Positions 1-7,526 of a DNA stretch of 9,554 nt are shown here, piece by piece; the first letter of the stretch is position 1; each line of letters opens with the position of its first letter. The notes beneath the pieces were generated by a model. It was given only the letters and a program-made list of their open reading frames with translations, made no database searches and was not told where the DNA came from. The translations under genes and the position numbers were made by a program. The stretch covers positions 1-9,554 of the forward strand of contig JBBIPL010000083.1 of NCBI GenBank assembly GCA_037442845.1. The letters run 5' to 3'. Source of the stretch: PFJX01 sp037442845 (GTDB lineage: Bacteria; Pseudomonadota; Gammaproteobacteria; Burkholderiales; Thiobacillaceae).

Positions 1-10
1 CCACACGCAC

Positions 11-31
11 AAACCCGCCTTCGGGCGCGTT
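11..31 (+). terminator. Terminator-like UUCG hairpin upstream of cas3
   Basis: The sequence can fold as AAC (12-14) with GTT (29-31) and CGCC (16-19) with GGCG (24-27), closing a stable TTCG loop (20-23), with one C-C mismatch. Proteobacterial intrinsic terminators often look like this. The T-run (41-45) starts ten bases after the stem rather than directly behind it, so it may be a decayed terminator of a gene left of the window, or only a leader hairpin. Confidence 0.35.
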
Positions 32-47
32 CAACTGAGGTTTTTAG

Positions 48-53
48 GATAAT
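48..53 (+). promoter_or_regulatory. Possible -10 box of the cas operon promoter
   Basis: GATAAT matches the sigma-70 -10 consensus TATAAT at five of six positions and lies in the only A/T-rich stretch of the leader (40-68). No convincing -35 hexamer is found 16-18 nt upstream, so this could be an activator-dependent promoter or chance. It lies about 135 nt before the preferred cas3 start. Confidence 0.25.
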
Positions 54-69
54 TCGGCGAAAAATTTCC

Positions 70-88
70 AGGCTCATCTGGTGAGCCT
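70..88 (+). promoter_or_regulatory. Seven-bp inverted repeat in the cas3 leader
   Basis: AGGCTCA (70-76) and TGAGCCT (82-88) are perfect inverted repeats around a 5-nt centre (TCTGG). They lie just downstream of the possible -10 box and cover the GTG at 81 that is the farthest upstream possible cas3 start. The repeat could be an operator or an mRNA hairpin. No T-run follows it, so a terminator is unlikely. Confidence 0.35.
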
Positions 89-129
89 TCAAAGGGGAAC
101 AATCCCGGCAAAAGGGAATGGGGAGTTCC

Positions 130-192
130 ATGATCGAGCGGTATTGGGGCAAGGAGAGTTCACTGGTTGTGCGGAACTGGGGAGCGACTTGA
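130..192 (+). other. Possible 20-codon upstream ORF coupled to cas3
   Basis: An ATG at 130 follows GGGGAG (120-125) by 4 nt and opens a 20-codon frame beginning MIERYWGKES. It ends in TGA at 190-192, which overlaps the TTG (189-191) preferred as the cas3 start. The same layout (TGGGGAG, four bases, start codon, A) recurs at the TTG. The peptide resembles the YWGK-like start seen in many type I-E Cas3 proteins. It may therefore be a leader peptide coupling translation into cas3, a relic of another cas3 5' end, or chance. Twenty codons are too few for a firm coding call. Confidence 0.25.
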
Positions 193-2858
193 AGTTTTCT
201 CATCTTATTCCAGAAGTCCGTGTCCTTTGGGCAAAAGGCGCTGAACCGCATGGCCATAGCTTATTGGCGCACATGCTGGATGTGGCTGCTGTAGCCGAAA
301 CCATCTTGCGGAGGGAATCACCCCGAACCAAGGCTTGGGTGGTAGATGCCTTTGGCCTCTCCGATGAGCTTGCACTGCGTTGGTTGGCGGCGATGTGCGG
401 CCTGCATGATTTTGGCAAGGCCATTCCCGGCTTCCAGGCCAAATGGCCCGATGGCCGAATAGCTGACGAAATGGCAGGGCTTCGATGGGCGCCCAGCGTG
501 TCCCTTAACGCGACGCGGCATGACCTGGCCAGCGCCGCGCTATTGCGTGCCGAGCTTGCCCGCCATTTCCCCGGCTCGCCCTGGATACCGGCCATCACCC
601 AAGCCTTGGGCGCGCATCACGGCTACTTTCCCCGCCCTTGGGAGATGCGCGATGCCAAGCCGATAGGCGAAGGCCCCGAATGGCCCGAGGCCAGGGCGCG
701 ATTGCTCGAAGCCTACCTGACCACTCTGCTTCCCGACGAGATGCCCGCCATGGATGAATTTTCCCTGCCCGCCACTGCCTGGCTGGCCGGCTTGGTCAGC
801 ATCGCCGACTGGATCGGTTCCAACCAGGACTGGTTTCCACCGGGCGAACGCGCCGAAACCCTCGCCGGACATCATGCCAAGGCCCTCGAACTGGCCGAAC
901 TGGCGCTGGACGACATCGGCTGGCCCGGCTTCCGGCCGTTGTTCGCGGCGGATGCCGCTACCGACGCACTGGTCAAACGCATCCTCGGCACCGCGGCGGA
1001 GGAGCCGACCGTGGCGCGACCTTTGCAACGGGCAGGCGACCGCTTGTTGAGCAATGCCAGCGGGCCGGTATTGATGATCGTCGAAGCCCCGATGGGCGAG
1101 GGCAAGACCGAATTGGCCTTTCTCGCCCACCTCCGGCTTCAGGCCGCGAACGGGCATCGCGGCTTGTATGTGGCCCTGCCCACCCAGGCGACCGGCAATG
1201 CCATGTTCAAGCGCGCGCTGATGTTCCTGAAGAACTTCGCGCCGGACATCCGGCTCGACATCCAGCTCGTCCATGGCGGCGCGATGCTGGACAAGCGGGT
1301 CCACCAATTGCGCGGAGTGAACGCCTCCGAAGACGAATCCATCGCCTCCTCGGCCTGGTTCTCCCAACGCAAACGACCGTTGCTTTCGCCTTATGGCGTC
1401 GGCACCGTCGACCAGGCCCTGTTTGCCATCCTTCACGTCAAACACCACTTCGTGCGCCTGTGGGGGCTGGCCAACCGGGTGGTGGTGCTGGACGAAATCC
1501 ACGCCTACGACACCTACACCAGCGGCCTGATCGAAGCGCTGTTGCGCTGGCTCAAGGCGATGAACTGCTCGGTGGTGCTGATGAGCGCCACCCTGCCCGC
1601 CAGGCGCCGCGCGGCATTCCTGCAAGCCTGGGGCATGCCCGATGGCCTGGATATCGACTATCCCCGCGTCCTGCTCGCCAGCGATGCCGGCATCCAAGGC
1701 GAGCACATCCCCTGTCGGCCGCTCGCCCCCATCACGCTTGTCGGCATTGCGGAAGATATCGAAAGTCTTGCCGCGGCAGCCATGGAAGCCCTGTCCGGCG
1801 GTGGTTGCGGCGTGGTCGTCGTCAACACCGTCCAGCGCGCGCAGGCGCTGTATTCCATCCTGAAGGAGAGGATATGCGACGACACGCAACTCCTGTTGTT
1901 CCATGCCCGCTATCCGGCGGACGAACGCAGCAAGCGGGAAAAGCTTGTCCTAAGAAAGTTCGGGTGCGGCGAGCATGTTCGGCGTCCGGCTCGCGCCCTG
2001 CTGGTTGCGACCCAGGTAGTGGAACAAAGCCTGGATATCGATTTCGACTTCATGATCACCGACCTGGCCCCGGTGGACCTGTTGCTGCAACGCGCCGGGC
2101 GCCTGCATCGCCACGAACGGCAACGCCCCGCGGCCCATGCCGCACCCCGCCTGGTCGTGGCCGGCCTCCAACGCGAGCGCATGCCGGAATTGAAGGAAAC
2201 CGCCTGGGGTTTCGTCTATGACCCCTACGTGCTCTATCGGACTTGGAGCATCGCCGGCGCGGTGCCGATCTGGCGGCTGCCCGAAGACATCGACCGGCTG
2301 GTGCAGGCCGTGTATGCCGGTGACCCCTTCGCGGCGGAAGATCGGGAGGAATACCTGAAAACGCTCGATCAGGCCTTGGGCACCCATCTCGCCCGTGTTC
2401 AGGAGCAACGGCGCCAGGCGATGAACGTGGCCCTGGATGCCGAGGCCGAACTGTCCAATGCCTATGTCGCCACGCCCCGCGCGAATGAAGAAGGCGAAGG
2501 CGATGGGCTGCGGGTGGTCACCCGACTGGGCGAAGACAGCCTCACCGTCGTACCGATCTTGGCGAACGATGAAGGTTGGCGCCTATTCGCCACCGACGCC
2601 GCCTTCGATGCGAATGCGGAGCCCGGCCCGACCCTCGCCCAGAACATCTATCGCCGCCAGGTTCGGCTTTCCCGCAAAGACCTCGTCAAGGCCTTGCGCG
2701 CGCAGCCTATCCCCAAGGCCTTCGAATCGCATCCGCTGCTGCGCAACCTGCATCCGCTGATCTTCAGCGACGGCTTTGCCGACTTCGACCGCCTGCGGGT
2801 GCGCCTCGACCACGAACTCGGCATTACTTACGAAACCACGACAAAGGAGGACGCATGA
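189..2858 (+). CDS. cas3: CRISPR-associated helicase-nuclease Cas3 (type I-E)
   Basis: Cas3 is recruited by Cascade to R-loops, nicks the displaced strand and degrades target DNA with ATP-driven 3'-5' movement. From the TTG at 189 the protein is 889 aa, normal for type I-E. The N-terminal HD nuclease shows HSLLAHMLD (residues 23-31), GLHDFGK with H73-D74, AHHG (H143-H144) and SIADW (D207). The SF2 helicase follows: Walker A PMGEGKT with K306, DEIH (435-438), SAT (466-468) and motif VI QRAGRLHR (634-641). A Cas3 C-terminal domain ends the protein. All catalytic motifs look intact. The frame is open back to a GTG at 81 (925 aa), but those 36 residues do not look Cas3-like. The TTG has GGGGAG at 179-184, only 4 nt away, and homology starts near RVLWAKG just after it. 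The start is therefore probable, not certain. The stop overlaps casA as ATGA. Confidence 0.96.
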   Translation: MKFSHLIPEVRVLWAKGAEPHGHSLLAHMLDVAAVAETILRRESPRTKAWVVDAFGLSDELALRWLAAMCGLHDFGKAIPGFQAKWPDGRIADEMAGLRWAPSVSLNATRHDLASAALLRAELARHFPGSPWIPAITQALGAHHGYFPRPWEMRDAKPIGEGPEWPEARARLLEAYLTTLLPDEMPAMDEFSLPATAWLAGLVSIADWIGSNQDWFPPGERAETLAGHHAKALELAELALDDIGWPGFRPLFAADAATDALVKRILGTAAEEPTVARPLQRAGDRLLSNASGPVLMIVEAPMGEGKTELAFLAHLRLQAANGHRGLYVALPTQATGNAMFKRALMFLKNFAPDIRLDIQLVHGGAMLDKRVHQLRGVNASEDESIASSAWFSQRKRPLLSPYGVGTVDQALFAILHVKHHFVRLWGLANRVVVLDEIHAYDTYTSGLIEALLRWLKAMNCSVVLMSATLPARRRAAFLQAWGMPDGLDIDYPRVLLASDAGIQGEHIPCRPLAPITLVGIAEDIESLAAAAMEALSGGGCGVVVVNTVQRAQALYSILKERICDDTQLLLFHARYPADERSKREKLVLRKFGCGEHVRRPARALLVATQVVEQSLDIDFDFMITDLAPVDLLLQRAGRLHRHERQRPAAHAAPRLVVAGLQRERMPELKETAWGFVYDPYVLYRTWSIAGAVPIWRLPEDIDRLVQAVYAGDPFAAEDREEYLKTLDQALGTHLARVQEQRRQAMNVALDAEAELSNAYVATPRANEEGEGDGLRVVTRLGEDSLTVVPILANDEGWRLFATDAAFDANAEPGPTLAQNIYRRQVRLSRKDLVKALRAQPIPKAFESHPLLRNLHPLIFSDGFADFDRLRVRLDHELGITYETTTKEDA

Positions 2859-4438
2859 CCGACCAACCGACCTTCAACCTGCTCGACGAGCCCTGGATAC
2901 CGGTGCGCACCCACGCCGGCGAGGTCATCGAAGTCAGCCTGAGCGATGCCCTGTTGAACGCCCGCGACTATGTCGCCCTGGCGGAAACCTCGCCGCCCAA
3001 CCTCATCGCGTTGTACCGCGTGCTGCTTGCCGCCCTGCATCGGGCCTTGACCACCCAGCATGGCCAATGGCGCGACGCCGACCGCGCCCGCTGGTTCCGC
3101 GACGGGCTGCCAAAAGCGCCGATCCGCGCCTACCTGGAAAACTGGCGGGAACGGTTCTGGCTATTCCACCCGAGCGAGCCCTTCATGCAGGTAGCGGCGT
3201 TGGCGGAGGCCGACGAAACACGGAAAAAATTGAAGGCCCGAACACAGGTCGCTCTCGAAGGCGCGAACGGCAATACGCCTGTCGTATTCGACCATTCCCA
3301 GGATGACGCACCTGCTGCCGTCTCGTTCGCCCAGGCTTGCCGCAACCTGTTGGGCTTTCTCCAGTTCACTCCGGGCGGTCTGGTCAAGACGGTGCGCGAC
3401 TCCGACAAGGCCGGCGCGCTGGCGAACACAGCCGCCGTCATGCCTACCGGTGCAAACCTATCTGAAACCCTGCTGCTCGGCCTGCATCCTTTCGACGCCC
3501 GTCGCGCCGACGACCTGCCAAGCTGGGAGCGACCCAAACCGACCATTGCCATGTTGCGGGCAGAGCCGACCATGGCATCCGGCCCGAACGACCGCTATAC
3601 CCGACTCAGCCGCGCCGTGCTGTTGGCGCCGGTCGCCGATGATGGCAGGCCAGCATGCGAAGTGCGCCAGTTGCGCTTTGCCGCCGGGCTGGCATTGGGA
3701 GAAGACCCGAACGCCCCCGACCCCATGGCCTGTTATCGGGTCAACAAGGAAGGTAAGGCCATCCGCATTTCCTACAGCGAGGGACGCGCCATCTGGCGCG
3801 ACCTGCCTTCGCTGGTACCCGACCCGAGCAAATCCCAGGACATCCCGGCCGCCATCCTGGGCTGGGCGGCCAATCTCTACTCGGCCCTCGGGCATTGGGA
3901 TGCCCCCGTACAGGTCCTGACCGCAGGCCTGGCCAGCGACCAGGCGAAACTGTTGCGCTGGCGGGCTGAACGCATCGAACTGCCGAAAGCCCTGCTGACA
4001 CAAGCGGACGCAGCGGAATTTCTCCGCCTCCAGGTCCGCTTCGCGGAAGAGACCCACAGCCGTTTGCGCAGTCTGCAGACTGGTCTGATCGCCCAGACCA
4101 TGCCGGACCCCGATCACACGGACACCAAGGCCCGAGCCAAGACGATCCTGGCCAACGGCCCCGCCGCCGCCACGTTCTTCTCCGCCGCCGAACGCGCCCT
4201 GCTCAAGCTCATGCAGCAGATCGCCAACGGCGACTTCGACGCGGCCGATCAAGACTGGAAGGCCACGCTGGCCGAAGCGGCCAGGCAGTCCTGGACCTCG
4301 ACCCGGCGCAGTCTGGGCGATTCACCCGCCGTCCTGCGGGCGGATGCGCGCACCTGGCCCCGCTTCATCGGCCTGTTGAACAGCCTTGTTCCCCCTGCCC
4401 CGGCAGCCACACCCAAACCAGAGGAGGTTTCAGCATGA
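2855..4438 (+). CDS. casA: Cascade large subunit Cse1/CasA (Cas8e)
   Basis: Cse1 is the large subunit of the type I-E Cascade complex. It recognises the PAM, helps open the target duplex and docks Cas3. The protein is 527 aa, within the usual 500-550 range. It opens with the family signature FNLLDEPWIPV (residues 6-16). It also has NTPVVFDH in the L1-loop region, FLQFTPGGLVKTV, and a later LPSWERPKP...GPNDRYTRLSR stretch. The C-terminal part from about residue 360 looks helical, matching the four-helix bundle. Only three scattered cysteines are present, so the Cys cluster of the E. coli protein is missing, as in other subfamilies. The ATG overlaps the cas3 stop (ATGA), and a strong AAAGGAGG (2843-2850) sits 4 nt upstream. 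An open frame extends further upstream but runs inside cas3 out of frame and is not used. It ends on the casB start. Confidence 0.95.
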   Translation: MTDQPTFNLLDEPWIPVRTHAGEVIEVSLSDALLNARDYVALAETSPPNLIALYRVLLAALHRALTTQHGQWRDADRARWFRDGLPKAPIRAYLENWRERFWLFHPSEPFMQVAALAEADETRKKLKARTQVALEGANGNTPVVFDHSQDDAPAAVSFAQACRNLLGFLQFTPGGLVKTVRDSDKAGALANTAAVMPTGANLSETLLLGLHPFDARRADDLPSWERPKPTIAMLRAEPTMASGPNDRYTRLSRAVLLAPVADDGRPACEVRQLRFAAGLALGEDPNAPDPMACYRVNKEGKAIRISYSEGRAIWRDLPSLVPDPSKSQDIPAAILGWAANLYSALGHWDAPVQVLTAGLASDQAKLLRWRAERIELPKALLTQADAAEFLRLQVRFAEETHSRLRSLQTGLIAQTMPDPDHTDTKARAKTILANGPAAATFFSAAERALLKLMQQIANGDFDAADQDWKATLAEAARQSWTSTRRSLGDSPAVLRADARTWPRFIGLLNSLVPPAPAATPKPEEVSA

Positions 4439-5004
4439 GCGAACACGCTCAATCCTTCATCACCCACCTGATCGGGCTCAAGGAAAGTGACCGGGGGGCG
4501 TTCGCCCACCTCAAGCGCAGCCTGGGTTTCGACCCCGGCGCCTATCCGCCCGCCTATCCCTATGTCGAACGCTTCGTCGGCGCGGACAAGCATGCCGACG
4601 ATCCGCGCCGCAAAGCCTTGTACCTGGCCGCCGGCCTGTTCGCCTTCCACCCGCAGCACGACGAGGGAACCAGTTTCGCCGCCGCACTGGGGCGGGTGGG
4701 CCGGTTGCGGGAGAGCGAAAGCATCGAACACCGCTTCATCGCCTTGCTGGGCGCCGAACCGGAAAGCCTGCCGACGCTGTTGCGCCAATCCGTTTCCTTG
4801 TTGGCCGCCGACGGCATCGGCTGCGACTACGTCGCCCTGCAAGGCGACTTGGCGCGCTGGTTCGACCCCTGGAACCTGGAAGCGCGCGACCGTTTGCGCC
4901 AACGCTGGGCGCGTGATTTCTACCGCGCCTACGACTCCCATGCCGCGTCTTACGACGACGCGGACACCGTCTCGCCCGCAACCGAACCCGAAACCGAACT
5001 TTGA
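4435..5004 (+). CDS. casB: Cascade small subunit Cse2/CasB (Cas11e)
   Basis: Cse2 is the small alpha-helical subunit, present twice in Cascade, that stabilises the R-loop by contacting the crRNA-target hybrid and the displaced strand. At 189 aa it is of typical size. Recognisable parts are FITHLIGLKESDRGAFAHLKRS near the N-terminus (from residue 8; a conserved Arg-rich helix), the AAGLFAFHP segment, the EHRFIALLGAE helix and the C-terminal RDRLRQRWARDFYRAY. It has no catalytic site, as expected. The last roughly 20 residues are acidic and Pro/Glu-rich and probably flexible. The ATG shares ATGA with the casA stop and is preceded by GAGGAGG (4421-4427) at 7 nt, so translation is both coupled and well initiated. 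Confidence 0.93.
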   Translation: MSEHAQSFITHLIGLKESDRGAFAHLKRSLGFDPGAYPPAYPYVERFVGADKHADDPRRKALYLAAGLFAFHPQHDEGTSFAAALGRVGRLRESESIEHRFIALLGAEPESLPTLLRQSVSLLAADGIGCDYVALQGDLARWFDPWNLEARDRLRQRWARDFYRAYDSHAASYDDADTVSPATEPETEL

Positions 5005-5016
5005 CCGGAGGACACC

Positions 5017-6156
5017 ATGAGCTTGTTTGTCGAATACCACCTGATCCAGAACTTCGCCCCGTCCAACCTCAACCGCGACGACACCGGCGCGCCCAAGGAC
5101 GCCATGTTCGGCGGCCATCGCCGGGCGCGGGTGAGCAGCCAGTGCTTCAAGCGGGCGATCCGCCTCAATGCCGCCGACGCCGCCACGATTCCCGCCGAGA
5201 ACCAAGGGGTGCGCACCAAAAAACTGAAGCAACTGCTGGAGACCCGGCTGGAGGAAATGGGCCGGACTGATGCCGGTGCGCGAATCGAAGCCGCACTGGC
5301 CGGCGCCGGACTCAAACTCAAGGACGGCAAGACCGAATATCTGCTGTTCCTCGGCCAAGGCGAGGTCGAAGCCTTCGCCCAGTTGATCGACAAACACTGG
5401 GATGAATTGGCCGCCGCGCCGGCGCCGGATGCGAAGAAATCCAAGAAGGAAGCCAAAGCCAGCCTGCCGCCCGAGTTGATCAAGGAAGCCAAGGCGCTGC
5501 TGAACGGCCAGAAAGCGGTCGACGTCGCGATGTTCGGCCGCATGCTGACCGACATGCCGGACGTGAACCAGGACGCCGCCTGCCAGGTCGCCCACGCGAT
5601 CTCCACGCATAAAGTGGAACGCGAGTTCGACTACTTCACCGCCGTTGACGACAAGGGCGATGCCAACGAAACCGGCGCCGGCATGATCGGCCAGATCGAG
5701 TTCAACTCCGCCACCTTCTACCGCTATGCCGTCATCGACGTGGCGAAGCTGGTCGAGAACCTGCAGAAGGACAAGGAACTGGCCCTGACTGGCATCCAGG
5801 CCTTCACGCAAGCCATGGCGCGGGCCATTCCCACCGGCAAGCAGAACACCTTCGCCGCCCACAACCCGCCCAGCTTCGTCGGCGTGGTGTTGCGCCATGC
5901 CAGCCCGTTCAACCTCGCCAACGCCTTCGAGAGACCCATCTGGCCCAAGACCGACAAAGAACTCACCGCGCTGTCCGTGGGCGCCCTCGCCGAGCACGAC
6001 GCCAAGGTCGCCGGCGTCTACGGCGATGGCAAGGATGACTGGGCCTATCTCGACCTCACCGGCGCCTGGCCCGGCGACAAGGGCGAGGCCCAAGCCAGCC
6101 TGAATGCGCTGGCGAACTGGGTGGAAAGCAAGGTCCGCGCCGAACTGGGAGGCTGA
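5017..6156 (+). CDS. casC: Cascade backbone subunit Cas7e/CasC (Cse4)
   Basis: Cas7e forms the six-subunit helical backbone of Cascade that holds the crRNA spacer and kinks the target every sixth base. The protein is 379 aa and starts with the family signature HLIQNFAPSNLNRDDTGAPK (residues 8-27) and GGHRRARVSSQCFKRAIR. It also has MFGRMLTDMPDVNQDAACQ and VAHAISTHKVEREFDYFTAV in the RRM-like core. NTFAAHNPPSFVGVVLR lies in the C-terminal half. A Lys/Ala-rich, low-complexity stretch at about residues 133-150 (KKSKKEAKA) lies in the variable thumb or insertion region and is probably a flexible loop. The gene starts 12 nt after casB with CGGAGG (5006-5011) 5 nt before ATG. The long open frames on the opposite strand here are shadows of its codon bias. 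Confidence 0.97.
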   Translation: MSLFVEYHLIQNFAPSNLNRDDTGAPKDAMFGGHRRARVSSQCFKRAIRLNAADAATIPAENQGVRTKKLKQLLETRLEEMGRTDAGARIEAALAGAGLKLKDGKTEYLLFLGQGEVEAFAQLIDKHWDELAAAPAPDAKKSKKEAKASLPPELIKEAKALLNGQKAVDVAMFGRMLTDMPDVNQDAACQVAHAISTHKVEREFDYFTAVDDKGDANETGAGMIGQIEFNSATFYRYAVIDVAKLVENLQKDKELALTGIQAFTQAMARAIPTGKQNTFAAHNPPSFVGVVLRHASPFNLANAFERPIWPKTDKELTALSVGALAEHDAKVAGVYGDGKDDWAYLDLTGAWPGDKGEAQASLNALANWVESKVRAELGG

Positions 6157-6158
6157 CC

Positions 6159-6812
6159 ATGCCGACTCTGCTCTTGCGGCTGTCCGGCCCCATGCAGTCC
6201 TGGGGCACGACCAGCCGCTTCAATGAACGCGACAGCCAGTTGGAGCCATCCAAGTCCGGTGTCCTGGGCCTGGTCTGCGCCGCATTGGGACGTGATCGCA
6301 CCGCGCCGGTGGACGATCTGTCCCGGCTGAAGATGGGCGTGCGGGTGGACCGGGAAGGCTTGTTGATGCGGGATTACCAGACGATTTCTCCACCCTACCG
6401 ACGCGCCAATGGTGATCTTGAAAAGGAACTTGCGGTCATCAGTCCCCGCTACTACCTCGCCGATGCCGCCTTCCTGGTCGGCCTGGAAGGCGACGATCGC
6501 GGCCTGTTGGAACGCATCCACGCCGCCTTGCGCGCCCCGGTCTGGCCCCTCGCCCTCGGGCGCAAGAGTTTCCCGCCTGGCGAGCCGGTCTGGCTTGAGG
6601 GCGCCCTGCGCGAGAAGGGGTTGCGTGATGCCTTGCTCGCCTGGCCCAGCATCGCCAAGGCCAGGCACGAACACAAGGATGCTCCCCTCCGCCTGATCCT
6701 CGAACACGCCAGCACCGGCGCCGTACGTCTGGACCAGCCGGTCGCGCCGTTCTCGGAACGCCGGTTCGGACCACGCTACATCGCTTCGGAGGCCATCCAT
6801 GTTCTTGTCTAA
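6159..6812 (+). CDS. casD: Cascade subunit Cas5e/CasD
   Basis: Cas5e binds the 5' handle of the mature crRNA and caps the foot of the Cascade backbone next to Cse1. The protein is 217 aa. Its N-terminus carries the family signature LLLRLSGPMQSWGTTSRF (residues 4-21), followed by EPSKSGVLGLVCAALGR, both in the first RRM-like fold. The C-terminal FSERRFGPRYIASEAI matches the usual basic end. No catalytic residues are expected, because Cas6e does the processing in type I-E. The gene starts 2 nt after casC with GGGAGG (6147-6152) 6 nt upstream. Its last 14 nt overlap casE in a different frame. It is slightly short for the family (usually about 220-250 aa), but nothing recognisable is missing. Confidence 0.95.
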   Translation: MPTLLLRLSGPMQSWGTTSRFNERDSQLEPSKSGVLGLVCAALGRDRTAPVDDLSRLKMGVRVDREGLLMRDYQTISPPYRRANGDLEKELAVISPRYYLADAAFLVGLEGDDRGLLERIHAALRAPVWPLALGRKSFPPGEPVWLEGALREKGLRDALLAWPSIAKARHEHKDAPLRLILEHASTGAVRLDQPVAPFSERRFGPRYIASEAIHVLV

Positions 6813-7425
6813 ACTGACCCTCGACCCACGCCATCCGCAGGCGCGGCGCGATTTATCCGATGCCTATGAAATGCACCGCACCTTGGCCCGCGCCTTCGCG
6901 CCCGATGCCGAAACCGCGCCGGCGCGTTTCCTCTGGCGGCTGGAACGGCGCTCCGACACCCAGCCGTCTTCCGTCGTCCTGGTGCAATCGGCGCAGCCGG
7001 CGGACTGGTCCGTATTGCATGCATTTCCCGGCTATGCAAACGAAGTCCACGCCAACAAGGCGGTCGACCTGGAATCCCTGATCCAACCCGGCGCGCGTTA
7101 TCGCTTCCGCCTGCTCGCCAACCCCACCGTGACCCGCGAGGGAAAGCGTTACGGGCTGACGCGCGAACAAGAACAGATCGCCTGGATTGCCCGCCAGGGC
7201 GAACGACACGGGTTTTCCGTGCTGGGTTGCGTGCGCGGCGCCGACGAACGGCTGCAAGTTCGGCAAGGCCGCGGCGGCAACCGCATCACGCTGCATACCG
7301 CCTTGTTCGAGGGGTTGCTGCAAGCAGATGTCCCCGAACACATGCGCCAGGGTTTGCTATGTGGAATTGGGCATGGCAAGGCGATGGGGCTTGGTTTGCT
7401 TTCGCTCGCACGGGTGAGCGGATGA
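6799..7425 (+). CDS. casE: pre-crRNA endoribonuclease Cas6e/CasE (Cse3)
   Basis: Cas6e cuts pre-crRNA in the repeat hairpin without metal and stays bound to the 3' stem-loop as the head of Cascade. The protein is 208 aa, typical. It starts MFLSKLTLDPRHPQARRDLS and contains YEMHRTL, where Y23 and H26 match the catalytic Tyr and His known from Thermus Cse3 (His20 in E. coli). The C-terminal glycine-rich loop GIGHGKAMGLGLLSLARV (about residues 188-205) is intact, so it should be active. GGAGG (6788-6792) lies 6 nt before the ATG, inside the end of casD. The stop codon is part of ATGA (7422-7425), a junction typical of overlap with a next gene. Here, however, that next gene is not cas1, as is usual, but a toxin-antitoxin insert. 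Confidence 0.96.
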   Translation: MFLSKLTLDPRHPQARRDLSDAYEMHRTLARAFAPDAETAPARFLWRLERRSDTQPSSVVLVQSAQPADWSVLHAFPGYANEVHANKAVDLESLIQPGARYRFRLLANPTVTREGKRYGLTREQEQIAWIARQGERHGFSVLGCVRGADERLQVRQGRGGNRITLHTALFEGLLQADVPEHMRQGLLCGIGHGKAMGLGLLSLARVSG

Positions 7426-7508
7426 ATACGGCATCGCTCCCGCCAAAGCCTTCGGCCGCAGCTTGTTGCTCGTCCGCCGAATGGGCTAAAGTGTGCACAC
7501 AAGTGTAG
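7422..7508 (+). other. 28-codon ORF overlapping the cas6e stop
   Basis: An ATG in the ATGA at the cas6e stop opens a 28-codon frame (MNTASLPPKPSAAACCSSAE...) that ends with TAG inside the operator repeats of the next gene. Its first ten residues resemble the usual start of type I-E Cas1 (M, a short spacer, LPPL(K/R)P). It may thus be the relic of the original coupled cas6e-cas1 junction, left when the toxin-antitoxin module entered. It may also be a chance frame. It probably does not encode a functional protein. Confidence 0.2.
7463..7492 (+). promoter_or_regulatory. Probable internal promoter for the toxin-antitoxin genes
   Basis: TTGTTG (7463-7468, four of six to TTGACA) and TAAAGT (7487-7492, four of six to TATAAT) are separated by 18 nt. 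They lie in the only sizeable gap of the operon (101 nt between cas6e and the antitoxin). The operator-like palindrome begins at the end of the -10 box, which is the usual arrangement in autoregulated toxin-antitoxin promoters. Both hexamers are only moderate matches. Confidence 0.45.
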
Positions 7509-7513
7509 GCACA
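7489..7513 (+). promoter_or_regulatory. Operator-like palindrome and direct repeats
   Basis: GTGTGCACAC (7491-7500) is a perfect 10-bp palindrome. The sequence AAGTGT-GCACA occurs at 7489-7499 and again at 7501-7513 as AAGTGTAGGCACA, a direct repeat with 2 extra bases. The pair overlaps the -10 box and ends 13 nt before the antitoxin ATG. Operators of Phd and YefM antitoxins are palindromes with TGT...ACA cores, so this is the likely binding site of the antitoxin encoded next. Confidence 0.5.
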
Positions 7514-7526
7514 ACAGGAGTCGATC

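Noticed and set aside
1..80. CRISPR repeat or end of an array before cas3
   Set aside because: No unit recurs and there is no GTGTTCCCC-like I-E repeat; the hairpins differ from each other.
540..1904. 454-codon open frame on the minus strand
   Set aside because: It is antisense to the cas3 helicase motifs and its composition is a shadow of high-GC coding DNA.
2576..2854. Upstream extension of the casA frame
   Set aside because: It runs inside cas3 in another frame. The family N-terminus and a strong Shine-Dalgarno place the start at 2855.
4249..6093. 614-codon open frame on the minus strand
   Set aside because: It lies opposite casB and casC, which have clear family motifs. It has no recognisable domain and is Gly/Val/Ala-rich, as expected for the antisense of high-GC codons.
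7446..7464. Terminator after cas6e
   Set aside because: AAGC/GCTT and GCC/GGC pairings are too short, and no T-run follows.
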